64,000 bases of DNA from Sycobia sp. Sy_11 (GCA_018907035.1 JACCIC010000022.1:2649501-2713500); one strand, 5' to 3'; counted from the first letter of the stretch, positions 26,061 through 39,832 are shown. Made by a program: numbers and translations. The notes: generated from the sequence alone by a model not told the origin.

Positions 26061-26292
26061 TAATATAACTTTTGCACGTTCCTACATCCAAACTATATTT
26101 CTCGCGAGCTCATCGATTCCTATTCTCAATCTGAGCCTCTATTCTCTATACACATCCTCTCGTTCGCCTCGATCTCTCCTTATCCTTGATTCGAAATGCG
26201 ATCCACAGATACGCGAACCAATATAGGCGCACGTGCCGGGAGCGGTTATATATAACTCACTTGTAATGATATTTATTTGCAGTTTTCTTCTT

Positions 26293-26293
<1 letters not shown>

Positions 26294-26343
<50 letters not shown>
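26294..26343. repeat. (CT)n microsatellite
   Basis: Pure CT run about 240 bases upstream of the decayed reverse transcriptase. Confidence 0.95.
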
Positions 26344-26345
<2 letters not shown>

Positions 26346-26579
26346 GAACTTTTAGACAAATTTTCACATTATTGCAAATCAGACGGTTATATTTAACGGA
26401 AACCGCGAGAACAGATACGAAGATATGTAGCCTGAAAATTCTAGTTGGACATATGTGAGGGAGGAGTTGAGTAGTTTTATAATTTAGGATTTAAACATAT
26501 TTTTCCGGTGTGCCTGCATATACTAGAGATGGGGATAGAGACTGCAGGCGAGTAATCTCCACGGCCTCCAGACAGGGCT

Positions 26580-27290
26580 TTAAACTCAAAGGCATAAATA
26601 TCAGTGATGTAGTGCTTGTAATCTCGCATCTCTCGTCAGAAACACGGAGTTGATGGCATTCCACAAAGTGTCAATGTTAAAGTATTACCTGTCAACCGTA
26701 ACTTTGCGCAGCTGTTCAACATCTGCATATCAGCTGGTCTCTTTTCTGATTTTTTGCAAGAATGCTTGTGTATTAATCCTAGATATTAAAGTGTAAAACA
26801 CCTGTATACATATTGACGAAACATCGATTTTACGTTTGATTTCGAAGATCCTTGAGAAGATTGTTTAAGACCAACTGCAAGATTATGGTCAATTCGCGAC
26901 AGTGAAATCCTAGACGAATGGTACCTATCCAGACGATTTCATTCTTTTGAAAATGTCTTGCTTAAATCGATAGAATATTTTAGTAAATAATCATTCAACA
27001 AAATTGAATCCTTTCTTTGGCTAGACAGATTTCGTCTTCTAGGTGTTTCTAGAACAGCCTCTTCGTTGATTGGCTATTCTTTATTAAGTGGAGAAAAATG
27101 TATAATTTTCAGGAATGAAAGGTCTTCTTTCAATTGGCAAAATCTTGTATATTTCACGGGAGTAAGTTCTCAGGTCATTGACTTTTATCATATTATAAAC
27201 AATATACATAACGGACGATTCGGGCATCCAGCAGATACCTCGGTTCGGCGATCTGCAAATTGATATCTGGATTTTTTTTCTTTTCATCGC
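26580..27290 (+). pseudogene. Decayed non-LTR retrotransposon reverse transcriptase (Jockey/CR1-like)
   Basis: Broken by stops and frameshifts, but RT landmarks appear in the right order. FKLKGINISDVVLVI near 26580 matches the usual F-x-I-s-x-x-x-V opening. HGVDGIP at 26643-26663 matches the GxDGIP block. It is followed by AQLFNICISAGLFSDF, matching the hLFNxSLxTGxFPxxWK block. Further on, FRLLGVSRTASSLIGY and VSSQVIDFYHIINNIHNGRF match the GVPQGSVLGPLLFxxYINDI region. HPADTS stands where the catalytic YADD should be. The catalytic motif is damaged and no ORF exceeds ~65 codons. It is an old copy; the clade is uncertain. Confidence 0.7.
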
Positions 27291-27299
27291 GGAATGACT

Positions 27300-29770
27300 C
27301 AGATATTCCTTATTGATCCCTGATGCCAACAACAAATTAGTTTAAAATTTAATTAAGATTGTATTTTGGTATCTTTTTAGGACGCCTTTTCTAGTCTGAA
27401 TATTTTTAGTTATGAATATAATATAGAGATCATATAAATAAGTTAACTCGAAAGAAGACCTTTCAATGCACAGGTGACGGATTTGGTACAGATTCAAACA
27501 GGGAATTCGACATTAGAAATATTGTTAATACGTTGACTTAACCATTTTTGTATTGGTTTACTTATAAGCGTACTTGCATTTATCTATCTATGTCGGTCCC
27601 AGTTCCGCCGCGTCGTCCGCGAGCTTTTCGTATACGCTCCCACTTAGTTATTTGTTTTCTTTTTCTCATTTTGTTTTTCGATTTTTACATCAACATTCCC
27701 TATTCTTCGACACGTTTGAGCTCCACGTGCTCACTCTTCGATTCGAGATATGTATATACGTTTCACGGCACAGTATTTCGTTCTTGTTTACAGCCGCAGC
27801 GCGAAATTATTTTTGTATGTTTCGCGTAAGCTCCTGCGGTTTCACCTCGGAACGCGCATATCGTCACAGAATCAAGGGCTGGTGTATCGAATAATGCGCG
27901 CGACTTCTTTTTGTCAAGTTAATTGGTACCCTTTTCATGTAAGCGATTCTATATACGTATACGGAAATACGCATTTGTATATATTATGCACCGAGCACTC
28001 GTTCTTTGTTAAATCAAAACTTATGATTAAATAACAATGCTCTATTGTCCCTTTATTTGTTTTATAAGGAAATATTATTCTGACTTATTATTTTATTGAC
28101 CGAAACTGATGGAAAAATTTCATCTTTGTTTCTTCAAAAATAAAAGCGTTAATATTATAGAAGTAATTAATCACGTTATAAACAACTGATTTTTTATATT
28201 ATCTAACATCGTTTTAAAAACATCAAAAATTAAAGAATATCTTTTAAAACAGAAGCAATTATTATTGCAATCTTACCGAATATAAAATTTTACACAATAA
28301 ACATAAACACTTAATATCTATACGCACACGTACTCACAGGCGCGCGCACTCGTCTACACTGCACGCACGCACTGCTGAAGCACAGTGGAAGAATTATCTG
28401 CACATTGAAAAAATTAACTGCACAAATTTCAGCCATCATCGCTATTCGTGCAAGTCTTCACGAACTTTCTAGCCTGGGGATCGCTGATAGCCGTGAATAT
28501 TAATCGACATTAAAATCGACGGAATATATGGTATAACAGTATGGTGTTTTTTTTTTCTATCGAGCTAAAAGTGCCGTTTCCGTTTTCCGCCACGCACGCG
28601 CGCGCGAGCCCGCTTACGCTTAACAGTAGGAGGAGGATTCGTGCGTACTACTTGCAGCGTGTGCAAATTATTAATTGCGCTTGCAAAAAAAAAAAAAAAA
28701 AAAACAACAGCCGCGATCTGAATTACAAATTTGTCGCGTATTCATGTATGAGTGCTTCTGCACGCACGCGTTTGTATGAAATTGTACGAGCACGTGCACG
28801 AAGGCGTTGGTAAATTTTCTACGAGGCTGCGTAAGATGTCTACTTCTTGATACACGCGCGCGCGCGCGCGCGTGTGTGCGTCACTGAGGTAGACCGATAG
28901 TTAGAGAGATGCTAAACTCACTGTTAGATTAATAAGAATCAGTGATTTATTGGCTTAAGCGCATACTAAAAGTGATAATTTAACGGCAATTGGCTTGATT
29001 ATCAAATTAAAAATTGGTTATACTCGAACAGTTCTCCACTTATGTATGTCAATAAATATCTTATCTCGCTTATAATCATTAAATAAAACATTGCAAGGGC
29101 AATATAAAACTGTGTATCGAGCACTTAATGTGACAGTATTAACGATAAAAAGAGTAATAATAATAACCGTAGCATAATCTTGCCGTTCCATTACTGCCGT
29201 AAAGTTTCATTGAAAAATTTGATTTGGATGCTTTTTCAATACCTCGAAAATGATAGCCTCCGTAACAATTTGCCCTTAATGTGCAAAATTATCTGGACTC
29301 ATTAGCATTCGAATGCTACATTAAAAGAGTAATATTTTGCAATGATTTTGCAATCTTCTAAATATACTCGGCATGATGTAGTCGATATAGTTATAGAGAT
29401 TATCTCGAATTGGAGTCGGATGAAATATAATTATAGATTTGGGATTATTAAGAAGTAAGTTTGAACACGAATCTGCGAGCAGGCGGTCACTTTAATAAAT
29501 AATATAGGTCTATCATACGATAAATTTCACTTCAAGTGATAAAATATAAGAATTTTATTTATTTTCGTTTTTTTTTTTACCTTTTTTGAGTTTTGAAAAT
29601 AATTGAAAAATGCCCTGCCTCCTCTTGCCAGCCAGAGAACAGCCTTATTGCACAATGACGATTAAATACTTTAAAAAGCGCAATTATGTAAAAGCGCTTA
29701 AATAATATAACGCCGGGTCATATTCGTATGAAGCTAATCTTAAGAAATATTGCTAAAATTTATTGATACA
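27300..29770. other. No recognised gene; mixed AT-rich and CpG patches
   Basis: GC-richer patches at 27590-27900 and 28560-28880 include a poly(A) run at 28685-28703 and a CG run at 28854-28878. The overlapping 90-106 codon frames there have no family resemblance. Confidence 0.45.
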
Positions 29771-29774
29771 ATTG

Positions 29775-29777
<3 letters not shown>

Positions 29778-29849
<72 letters not shown>
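29778..29849. repeat. (GA)n microsatellite
   Basis: 72-base pure GA run. A TA run follows within 60 bases. Confidence 0.95.
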
Positions 29850-29852
<3 letters not shown>

Positions 29853-29906
29853 GAATGTTGGAAAATTTAGATATGTAATTGAATGAATGCTACTGACGGG
29901 TATACT

Positions 29907-29907
<1 letters not shown>

Positions 29908-29955
<48 letters not shown>
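29908..29955. repeat. (TA)n microsatellite
   Basis: 48-base TA run paired with the preceding GA run. Confidence 0.95.
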
Positions 29956-29956
<1 letters not shown>

Positions 29957-29959
29957 AAC

Positions 29960-31271
29960 ATATTTCAGCTGTATCTCGCTTTATTGCGCCAACAAATTGT
30001 CAAAGGATTTTCTTTAATCTTTCAGAATTAATAAATAAGTATTTAATAACTTTTAATAACTTTTTTAAAACAGCTACGTTTGGTCAGCATTTATGCACTA
30101 CGTCGTCAGGATTAAATTTCACTTATTTAAAAATTAACAGACATAAATTCATTAAAGCTATTTAAAAGTAAATTGTTCAAGAAATGAAATATAATACGGA
30201 GAGAAGTTAGCAGCAATAGGCACACAATTTAAGATTATAATTTTTTAATGATCTCAATATTGAAAAAAATCTATCCTTTCGTATGTATGTATTTTTATTA
30301 TTCATGGAGGAGAACTTGGATTATTCTCTTGTTTTTACTTATAGCTTTTACATTGGAATTGTCAGGCGACTTTAATTTTTTATTAATATAAATATTCTTA
30401 TTCAATTTTATCACCAATTTAACGGTTTATTAATCCGATAAATCGTAAAAATACAATATTTTTTTTAATAAAACATGTTATTATAATTATAGGTACATAG
30501 GTAAGAAATAGGATTAAATATTTTTTTTATTCGAGCTTTAATAAATTTTGTAATAAATGCGCAGCGTATTCATTCTCTAGTAACCATGGTGCAACTTTTT
30601 TTCTTAATTTTTCTATGTGAATACGCGTTTACAAGCGTTTGTTCCATAGCTCTATATATACGAAATTAAAAATTAGATTCTTTTTTTTTTGTTAGACGGT
30701 GTGGTTAAAGTCTCTGTTGCGTCGTTAGGCTAAACGACCAGGTTGTCGGTTTCATTTTCTTTTTTTTTCCGCAACTATATTATTAGGAATAATAAGAAGA
30801 ACCGCAATAAATCCAATTAGTCGTTTAATCACGTTTCCACGTCGGACTTATAAAGAGATCTGTTATATATTCAAAGAAATCCATCGATGAGATATAAACG
30901 AGCTAGTCATTCGATTCGAATAAGTAGTTTAAATGTTAAATACACTTCTTGGATATAAAATTACATTTCGACATTTGCATATAGATAAAGATTTTGTTTG
31001 TGCATTTTTTGTTGAAAAATTCTACTTATTTACAATGATCAGGGTAAAGTAATGTAATTATCATTGTTTTTCAATTATTTCCAGTTGTATCGGGGAAAAT
31101 CGTTCAACTTCTGTGTAAAACCAACGAATTTCAACGAGCAGAAATTTACTAGCGAAATGAGAAAAGTGTATAATACATGTTAAGTAAAACATTTATAACA
31201 TTTAAATGTTTGAACAATACTAAGAAAAAAATTAATTAAAAAAATTAATTAAAAAAAAATTAAAAAAGATA

Positions 31272-31312
<41 letters not shown>

Positions 31313-32170
31313 TAAAAATCTTACCAGTTTTATAAAACTAGATGGATATTACAGATAATTTGTCAAGGATCACTTTAATCCCAAATAAAATCATGACCTA
31401 ACATATACCAATAATAGAGAAATATAAATTTAAAGTTTAGTAAAAATATGATTTTGACCTTTGTCTTGGTCTTATTAATTACATTATTTATTATTTATTA
31501 TATTTTGCTAATCATCTTCCCAATATATAATAAGATGTACTATTTTGTATGTAAATTAATCTTTAACAAATTGGCTATGCTTTATAGTAACTTTAAATCC
31601 ATCATTTATGCACAAAATCAACAATTTTAAACTCGGTATCCGCTTGACCGAAGGACAAATTTCAGTACGAATCAGGTTCATAAAACAAATTTATAATAAT
31701 TTAATTATATACGGAATTTTTTAACATATAAAGCAAGGTGATATTGTAGATCATAATTAATTTAAATCGATTCAAATTTTTCGCCCAACGACTTCATTAG
31801 TTGACAAAATCTTAAAAGTCTTACATTTATTCTATTACTCAATTATTTGTTGTTGCTCTTTTGCATTATTCAAGTAAATACTATATGATCTTATAAAACA
31901 ATTCGTTTCGAAATGTAACCTTTAATATTATCATATTGTCTTACACGTAGTTTGAATATAACGTACAATTTAAGATCAAGGTTACACACTAAATTAACAG
32001 GTAATATATGCAAAATTCTGCATAAGAATTCTATTTTAAATTCCAATGTATTTGAAGTTTTCGCTCGTTACTGACTTTAGTACAATGTATTATAATTACA
32101 ATATTTACAATTCACTTTCATATTTTATCGATAAAAAATATTAAAAAACATTTTAGGTATTCATACTAAA
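29960..32170. other. Very AT-rich DNA, no gene
   Basis: Among the most AT-rich stretches, with poly(T), aattaaaa repeats near 31230-31265 and (TA)n at 31273-31309. A 60-codon hydrophobic open frame at 31448-31630 is as expected by chance. Confidence 0.5.
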
Positions 32171-32175
32171 TTCAT

Positions 32176-32178
32176 CTC

Positions 32179-32265
<87 letters not shown>

Positions 32266-32270
32266 TATAT
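32176..32270. repeat. (CTAT)n passing into (AT)n
   Basis: About ten CTAT units directly joined to about 25 AT units, a compound microsatellite in which one unit type probably gave rise to the other. Confidence 0.95.
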
Positions 32271-32869
32271 ATAGATGCGGAGAAAATTTTTTGGCAAAAA
32301 TTATCCTAAAATTCGGCACATTTTATCCATCAGTGTAAAAATTATCGAACTGTTAGACGAGTTTTAAACGCTCTTGAATAAACTTTCGCAAAGAATCGAT
32401 CATTTTTTAAGTAAATTAGTATAAAATTATTTAAAAATTCCTCCCGCTACAGTAATGAATTTTCGGATGCTTTTTAATAAGATACTTTCTCACAATTGAT
32501 ACGAAATTTCGCGATAAATTTTTTTACAAGCTCCTTACACAATTTCATTGCTCGCAATTAAAGTATGTATCATCGATGCCGCGCGTAAATTATTCTGGTG
32601 TCTTGAGAAAATCCATATACGTCAGTTCGTTTTACTATAAAGTACGCGTATATACGGGGAACTCTTATACCGATCTCTCGATCATGCAAATGCCTTTTAT
32701 TCCTCAAATTCATTATTCCCGCGCGCATTCGTTTCCTCCTTCTCCTTTATTTCCCCCCTCGCTTTTTTATTCTGCTTTATTAGCGATCGCGATTACATTC
32801 GCGCTCTGTAATCCAATGCCTATATATGTATATTACCGGTCGGCGAGCGTGGAAATCGTCGTCGAGTGT

Positions 32870-32873
<4 letters not shown>

Positions 32874-32924
<51 letters not shown>
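32874..32924. repeat. (TA)n microsatellite
   Basis: 51-base TA run in a slightly GC-richer patch (32570-33180). Confidence 0.95.
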
Positions 32925-32930
<6 letters not shown>

Positions 32931-33225
32931 TCTGCGTATCCTTTGGCATAGTAGATCGATGCGGGATATTACTATATATACGCACTCTCTCGCGAGAACT
33001 GCTTTAAAAAACCAATCTTTATTCATCGAAAGTCCAAGGACAGCGTTCGTCACCTTATCCCCCCTCTTTCGATCATCTGAAGAATAATTGCACATTTTTC
33101 TCCCTCCCTCCGCACGCTCCACCTTGCCGATCGATCGATATATCGCTAGATCGTCACGATGAGCTCGCATTCAGTTGTCGCATAACGCATCGGATTTTAC
33201 CGCAATTACAGATTTTATATCATAT

Positions 33226-33272
<47 letters not shown>
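33226..33272. repeat. (TA)n microsatellite
   Basis: 47-base TA run, 300 bases after the preceding one. Confidence 0.95.
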
Positions 33273-33274
<2 letters not shown>

Positions 33275-33279
33275 ATAAT

Positions 33280-34800
33280 ATAATAATTCGGATTACTAAA
33301 TTGCCGGTTGAACACCTCCGTCCTGCGTTGCGAAATATCTAGAACAGAAAAAGACGGAGCTGTTCTGATGAAATTCATTTTTTTTTCAACGATGAGTGCT
33401 GGATCAATGCATCGAAATGAGGCTGGAACAGCCTATAAAGCTGCCGCCAAAAATAAGTCGCTTATTGACATATTTATAACTGCGACTGACCGGAGAAAAG
33501 ATCGGCAGACAGATAGATGTTGAACTTTATTTGTTATGAACAAAATTATAAAAGAAAATTTCTTACAACTTGAACAGTTGCAGAAATACGACATAGTCTC
33601 AATGTATAAAATTAATAATACTGTTATGTATGGTTTATTAATCAACATGGAATCCTTCCAGGGTGACATCCGTAGTTTTCTACGATGGGGACTATTATCT
33701 CTAAGTTTTCCTTAATAAGTTCGTGAGTAACAAAAATCAATAACCTTACCAACTCCTCTTGAAGAACATGTCCAGTTGCTCGGCATTAACAATGTCCAAT
33801 AGCAACAGATGTGGCTACAATCAATAGGACACGTCGACACATTCAATACCGGGCTTTATAACTTAACTTTTCTATAATTTTTTTGCAGCCGGATTTATCT
33901 TTTCAATTTAAAAGAGACTTCAACAGCAGTCGTAAATTTTTTATCTCTTTCCATAAAACGTTCTTTTGAGGTCCGTCAATGGTAGTTCTTATTTATATTT
34001 AGGATTGGTTATATTTATTTCAATACTCGATAAATCCAATAATGCCATGTAATTTTCTTTCTTTAATTATTTTGTCTAGTGCGATAGAAATCGCACTAGA
34101 CAATGAATAAATTTCCTAGATATTTCGAAGTACAGAGGCTATATGGCTACCATAAGAGTTACTGATGTTCATTGAGATTGCAATCTTTTTGTTTTAATTG
34201 TAGTTTTATCAATTGTTATATGTCGATGCAATATACCCTGTTGACTACTTTGCTTGAACGAATTCGAACGACGTTCGTGAGAAGTTTTTATTTTTGATGA
34301 TTGGGAGTGAAAATGCAGTATCGATTTTGAACGTAGCTTTTCTAAAACAAATGTTCGTGAAAAATAGAGAATATATATTATCTTATGTTATTTTACACTT
34401 CAATGCTAGCATGTTTTATACAAATTAAATTGATGATAACTAATTTTTTGCTTGAATAATATTTTTTTTTTATGAAGAAACAAATTTTTTATCCACAGAA
34501 GCAGACCCATTTCTTTTTCATCATTTTTCTGAAATAGACAGAAGCTTCTTCAATGAAGTCACTGTAACTTTGGAATTAAATATTGCGTTAACGTGGAATA
34601 TTTACATAAGTCGTTTGCAAATTAAATTCCTTAAAAATCATATGGATTGCTATTTGTTACGACATGTGTATATCAGGACTCAGAACTATTAAGCAATGTA
34701 TTGAATTTTAACACTATGTATACGTAAACGACGCATAACAAATAAATACTTCGACATTCCTAACCCTGAAAGCAGTGCAGCTTTAATTTTTAAAGATTGT
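33280..34800. other. No gene; contains the 34.07-kb hairpin
   Basis: Low-complexity AT-rich DNA with short open frames. A minus-strand reading around 33660-33830 is partly open but resembles nothing recognised. Confidence 0.45.
34072..34103. repeat. Perfect 14-bp hairpin with 4-nt loop
   Basis: ttgtctagtgcgat, loop agaa, then atcgcactagacaa. All 14 positions pair and the arms are not simple repeats. It could be the remains of an inverted-repeat element or a structured RNA. Nothing around it identifies it. Confidence 0.85.
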
Positions 34801-34809
34801 TCGCGACCT

Positions 34810-35410
34810 TCAGTGCGCATAAATCGAGGTCGATGTTTTACTTCTCGACGTACCTTTCGGAGAATTTCTTTGAATTTTCTTATAATAGAAGCATTTCAAA
34901 TGTGCCTCCTGAAGAATGACAGTATTTTAAGAAATATGAAGATACTCGCAGAAGATCCGCTTGGGAAAAATCGAGATGGCCAAGGCTGTCTAGCATACGG
35001 TAAAGCCTTCTCGTATTGAATGCCTTCCTAATGTTAAACTCTAGAACCTTAGAATGGCATATATTTTTTTTAATCTCGATAAGTTTCATGACTTAGCTTA
35101 AATAAGGGCAGTATCAATCGATTAAGAGTGGACAATCGTATCCAATAACTTTGAAAGAAACAAAACACTCGTCTTGGGCGAAAGATCGGAACAGAATTTG
35201 ATGTTCTATAATTTCCTAGTGGAAGTATATATAATTTCAGTCAAAGATAGGGGTCAACTCACGATGATGAACAAGAGTTGAATTAGAAGAATATCTTCGT
35301 TGAAAAGTCACTTTTTGCAGGCAACGATTTAATAATCACGTTTCGAGAGACGCTATCGGATCTTCATGAGTGTTACTAGGAGATTTTAATTGCGATAATT
35401 ATATCGTTAA
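34810..35410 (+). pseudogene. Probable decayed endonuclease domain of a non-LTR retrotransposon
   Basis: Three landmarks of APE-type retroelement endonucleases occur in order on the + strand. LGKNRDGQGCLAY near 34957 resembles the xRxGGGVAxYV block. ELEEYL sits near 35281. VLLGDFNCDN lies at about 35371-35400 and matches the GDFN motif with its Asp and Asn. Stops and frameshifts separate them and no long ORF survives. It lies 7.5 kb from the decayed reverse transcriptase and is probably a separate insertion. The assignment rests on short motifs. Confidence 0.45.
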
Positions 35411-35712
35411 AATTAATTTCATTAATTAGAAACCATGTTTTAGAGTAGAAGAATGTACCCTCTCGCAATTAGCAACATTGTTCCGAGGAGATGCAGGCAA
35501 GCTGGAAAAATAAGTGAAACAGAGATCGATTTATAAAATTCATAAGGAGAAAGAGCAGTAAGGGGTCTGTCTAAAGAAACTTTTACTTAGATTTTCTTTT
35601 AACGTCCGTAACTATTTATTTATATTCTCTACGATCTTTCGCAAGCCTTATGACAATGCAGAAATAAGGAATATCATCTCTGCATTTTAGATTAAATTAA
35701 AAAATATGTATG

Positions 35713-35716
<4 letters not shown>

Positions 35717-35762
<46 letters not shown>
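35717..35762. repeat. (AT)n microsatellite
   Basis: 46-base AT run. A second AT run follows at 35907-35947. Confidence 0.95.
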
Positions 35763-35765
<3 letters not shown>

Positions 35766-35902
35766 ATAAGTAAAGTTAGTAATTTTTAATCGATATACCG
35801 ACCGAGGGTTGCTGTCCCGCAGCTACGTGTTCTGCCATATTTTTTCACGTTTGAATTACGAATGTGATAGTGCCTTTATCGTTATATTCACCAATACATA
35901 TA

Positions 35903-35906
<4 letters not shown>

Positions 35907-35947
<41 letters not shown>
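35907..35947. repeat. (AT)n microsatellite
   Basis: 41-base AT run, preceded by a short atatatttatata fragment. Confidence 0.9.
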
Positions 35948-35949
<2 letters not shown>

Positions 35950-36573
35950 ACAAATGTGAAATCTTAATAAGCCCGTCTCTTTTTGTCTTCCGCTACACTT
36001 AACGTATAATAGATTAACTTCGGCACGCGTAGACCAAAAAACTGCTCATTATCCGAATGTAACGGGTTATCTTATTATATATATAGGATGAGTATATAAA
36101 TATGCATAAAGCAAGATTGATTAGCTCGCTACGGTCGAGCCTGTTACGGCCCCTTTGGCGATACATGTAAATGATCAGATATCGAGCGAAATGGAAAAAT
36201 GCGATACCTGCTGAGATACCTCCTGGAACGTCAAATAAACAAAGCATTTAATAGATACGCAAGCCCATCATCTTGGCGCGGTATTGATAATTATATATAT
36301 AGCTACTTGATTATTAACGCCACGTGCTTTCTGCGCAGTTGTGGTACATGTGTGCGTGAGCGCGCGCGCGCGTATGTGTGTGTGTGTGTGATAAAGCGGG
36401 ATTTTTATATCGACAACCGTTTTGTATTATATATAATCTATGTGTCTGAATGTATATATATATTGAGAAAAGCATTTTCCCAAGAGGTGTAAATCACTGA
36501 CGCGCGGGAAGTCGAAAAAGAAAGCCTGGTGCGCGATGCAGCATGCGAGGTTAAATGAACGGTTCTACCATGG

Positions 36574-36660
<87 letters not shown>

Positions 36661-39080
36661 GTTCGCGCAGTGATGCGCACGTCGCGTCGCCAGCCGCAGC
36701 GACGCGTAAATCATTAAAGGCCGCTCGTCCGTCGCTGTATAACTTTCGATAACAATCTTGGCAGCTCTATATAACTATGTGTGTATATATTATTATAAAC
36801 TAACGCTCGTCCGCGCGCGCGAAAAGTTTCTCAAAAGCGTAATATAAATTTTCACTAGAATACACTGCTTGCCTATGTATTATGTGTATGTGTTATAATA
36901 GTCTGTAAATTGGCATCGGTGGAAAGCCACACCGGAGAAAAAAGTTGAGCAAATTGCCGTTCCGGAATATCAATTTGAAAACTTTAAATAAGAATTATTG
37001 GTAATGAAAATATGTTCTTACAATCGACTAAGTAGTAGAAAGGTAATTTTTATTTCGAAATATAAATTTCGAATCAGTGAATTATTTATAACATCATATC
37101 GATTATGCTGAATAATTCATTCCGACGAAAAACTTATTGATGCGCCTATGATCAACAATATCTTGATGCTTAAAATAATTCGCTTAAATTGTTCTGCAAA
37201 CTTTTTTAACGACTATTTACGCTTGAAGCTCGACGATAAGTCTCGACGATAAGTCGGGAAATGTTTTGGATGTTATATTTGGTTATCCGATTAGAAATTT
37301 ATGTTTAAAAATAAAAAATGATTAGTTTTCTTTCTATACGATTTCAAAAATTTATTTTCACTCCCATTATTAGTTGTTTGATGAAATAATTTTCTGCTCC
37401 TTATTTTATTTCAATATTAAAAAAAGCGAGGATTTAATTTTTTTTTTCATTTCAATATTTTCTTTTGTCATTTCTTTGTGTATTTTTTAGTTTTATAGAC
37501 TTTTATATATTAAATTTTCTTATCTATTCTTTGCGTACATCTGCACGAAACTAAAAGAGATCACTGCATTACTTCATGTAAAAGTACACGAAAAATTTAT
37601 TTGAATATTCTACGCAATCAGAAAGCCGAGCTCAAAAAATGCGTTAATAGTTACAAAATATGATTTATTTCACTAATGTACTTTTGGTTACATGCTTTGT
37701 AATCTTATTACTATGTAGAAAAAAAATTGATTACCGTCGGAAATGATTGTACAAGGAACGTTGACTTCTTATGCAAAGTTTAATTCGTGTTTATTCGCCA
37801 CTTTATACAATCTGAAAATTTTATATACCCGAATTACTTTATGTAAATCTTTTTCAAATAGCAATAATGCCAGGAAAATAATATTGTAACAATATGTGTG
37901 AAAACATGGTTTCACATGCATTTTGGACGCATTGAAAAAATAAATTAATGCACTTATATTCAATTATAAAAGTGTGCATATATATGCGATATAAAATTTA
38001 TAACCGCGCAATTAAGGGAGTTTCACACGTTATAGTTAAAGCTAATCTAGAGATCATCTATTTAAGAATCGGGAATCCAGATGAATTAATTTCAAACCTG
38101 TCGCCTAAAGTTAGAGGATTCTTTTTATTAGTATATATATAATCAAACTTATATAATAAATGCTTTTTCGTGTTCGTCGAACAGGCCTATAAAATAATTA
38201 GGACTGAAAACATGTTAAGTAACTGTTGTAATACATTTATAAATTTTTATCTGAAATTACTTCTCATCATTTAATGCACATACTTACAATTCGATGCGCA
38301 ATCTTATCTGAATATTAAGTATACGATCTGGCTGAGAAAAAAATCGGAATGTACCTTGTGTTACACTGTTGTACGAAATCTTCATTTAATATCCCTTAAA
38401 GCTATAGAGAAACATCTCATTTAAGCCAATAGCTTTCTGCTTACGCAGTCTCGTCTGATTGCGCTTTTTCTACTTAACCGATCAATACTATAAACTTTTT
38501 TGCTAAAACTGTCTGTTCATTTTATTCATATACGTATTTATTATTTATCTACGATATTTAAAACACACACACACACACACATACACACACATGGGTGAAT
38601 ATCAAACCAATATTAATATAACATAAAAAATACCAATTCGATATACCATAAATATAATTATTTTATTTCGCAATACAAACTTGTGTATTTTTTTGTAAAT
38701 GTTTCCAATTCTAACATTTCTAAAATCAAAATGGCAGTAAAACTCGCATACTAGATATATCGCACATGAATCTCGATAATAATTCTTCACACACACACAC
38801 ACACGCACACAAATGTATTTATACGCGAACTATAATGAAATAAGAACTATATATACAAATAGTCTGTGCAGATATTAGTTATCGTGAATTTTTCTGTTCA
38901 TAGGTATTCCCTAGACTTAAAAAGTACAAGCTGATTTCTAAGCTGGTAAGCGACTATATATAAACATATATATATGTACATATCTATACACGCACGTAGA
39001 TAAAAAGCAATTATAGGCTAAAGCAAAATCTGCACCGTAAACTCGAACGTGCCTCTGTCATGCATTCAAACGTACATCCG
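35950..39080. other. No recognised gene
   Basis: GC-richer at 36110-36830, AT-rich after. Short CA runs lie at 38564-38590 and 38790-38810. The 64-68 codon open frames have no family resemblance. Confidence 0.45.
36573..36658. repeat. (CATATA)n passing into (TA)n
   Basis: Hexamer catata repeated about seven times, then a pure TA run. The minus-strand [12 protein letters not shown] open frame here is an artefact. Confidence 0.95.
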
Positions 39081-39088
39081 ACACTATA

Positions 39089-39148
<60 letters not shown>
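39089..39148. repeat. (AT)n microsatellite
   Basis: About 60 bases of AT, among the longest in the window. Confidence 0.95.
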
Positions 39149-39656
39149 CACTCACTCTTTTTGTATATACGTATATACTATAAACGAAAACACTGTTAGA
39201 AAAAAAATTAAATTTAATGAAAATTGCATTTACAATTGTCAATGAAAATTCAATATTTTGTGCACAACACAATTTAATACATAATGTACATTTTACAAAA
39301 ATTCCAGAAAATTCAATATTTAAAAAAAAAATAAATACAAATTAAAAATACAAATTAAAAATCTATGTACAGTGCATTAAATTTAATGTCTTTTTCAATA
39401 ATTTTACGAAAGGTTTCATTATCCAGCAATAGAGGGATACCCGTTTTTCCACGCAGTCCTATGAGCGACTAATAGTCACGTCAGTTCGTATATAAGGCTA
39501 ATAAAATGTTTTATATCCCTATTACATAACTTTGCGTGCGATGTGTTATAGACATATGTATTTATGTATTATATAATAATGAGTTAGAAATTTGTAACTT
39601 AGTTTATCAGTAATATTTATGCGTTTCATAGAGTTGTATATTCATGAAATTGAAAA

Positions 39657-39657
<1 letters not shown>

Positions 39658-39695
<38 letters not shown>

Positions 39696-39760
39696 TATTA
39701 TATTATATTATTTTATATTATTTTATATTATATTATATTATATTATATTTTATTATAGTA
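39658..39760. repeat. (TA)n passing into ATTAT/ATTTT-type satellite-like run
   Basis: TA run followed by irregular tattatat and tattttat units over about 70 bases. Confidence 0.85.
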
Positions 39761-39832
39761 AAACATATTAAACTACAGTAAATTTTTATGGTGGTTTCAC
39801 AATGAAAATTTTATAGAATGAATGAAATAACA

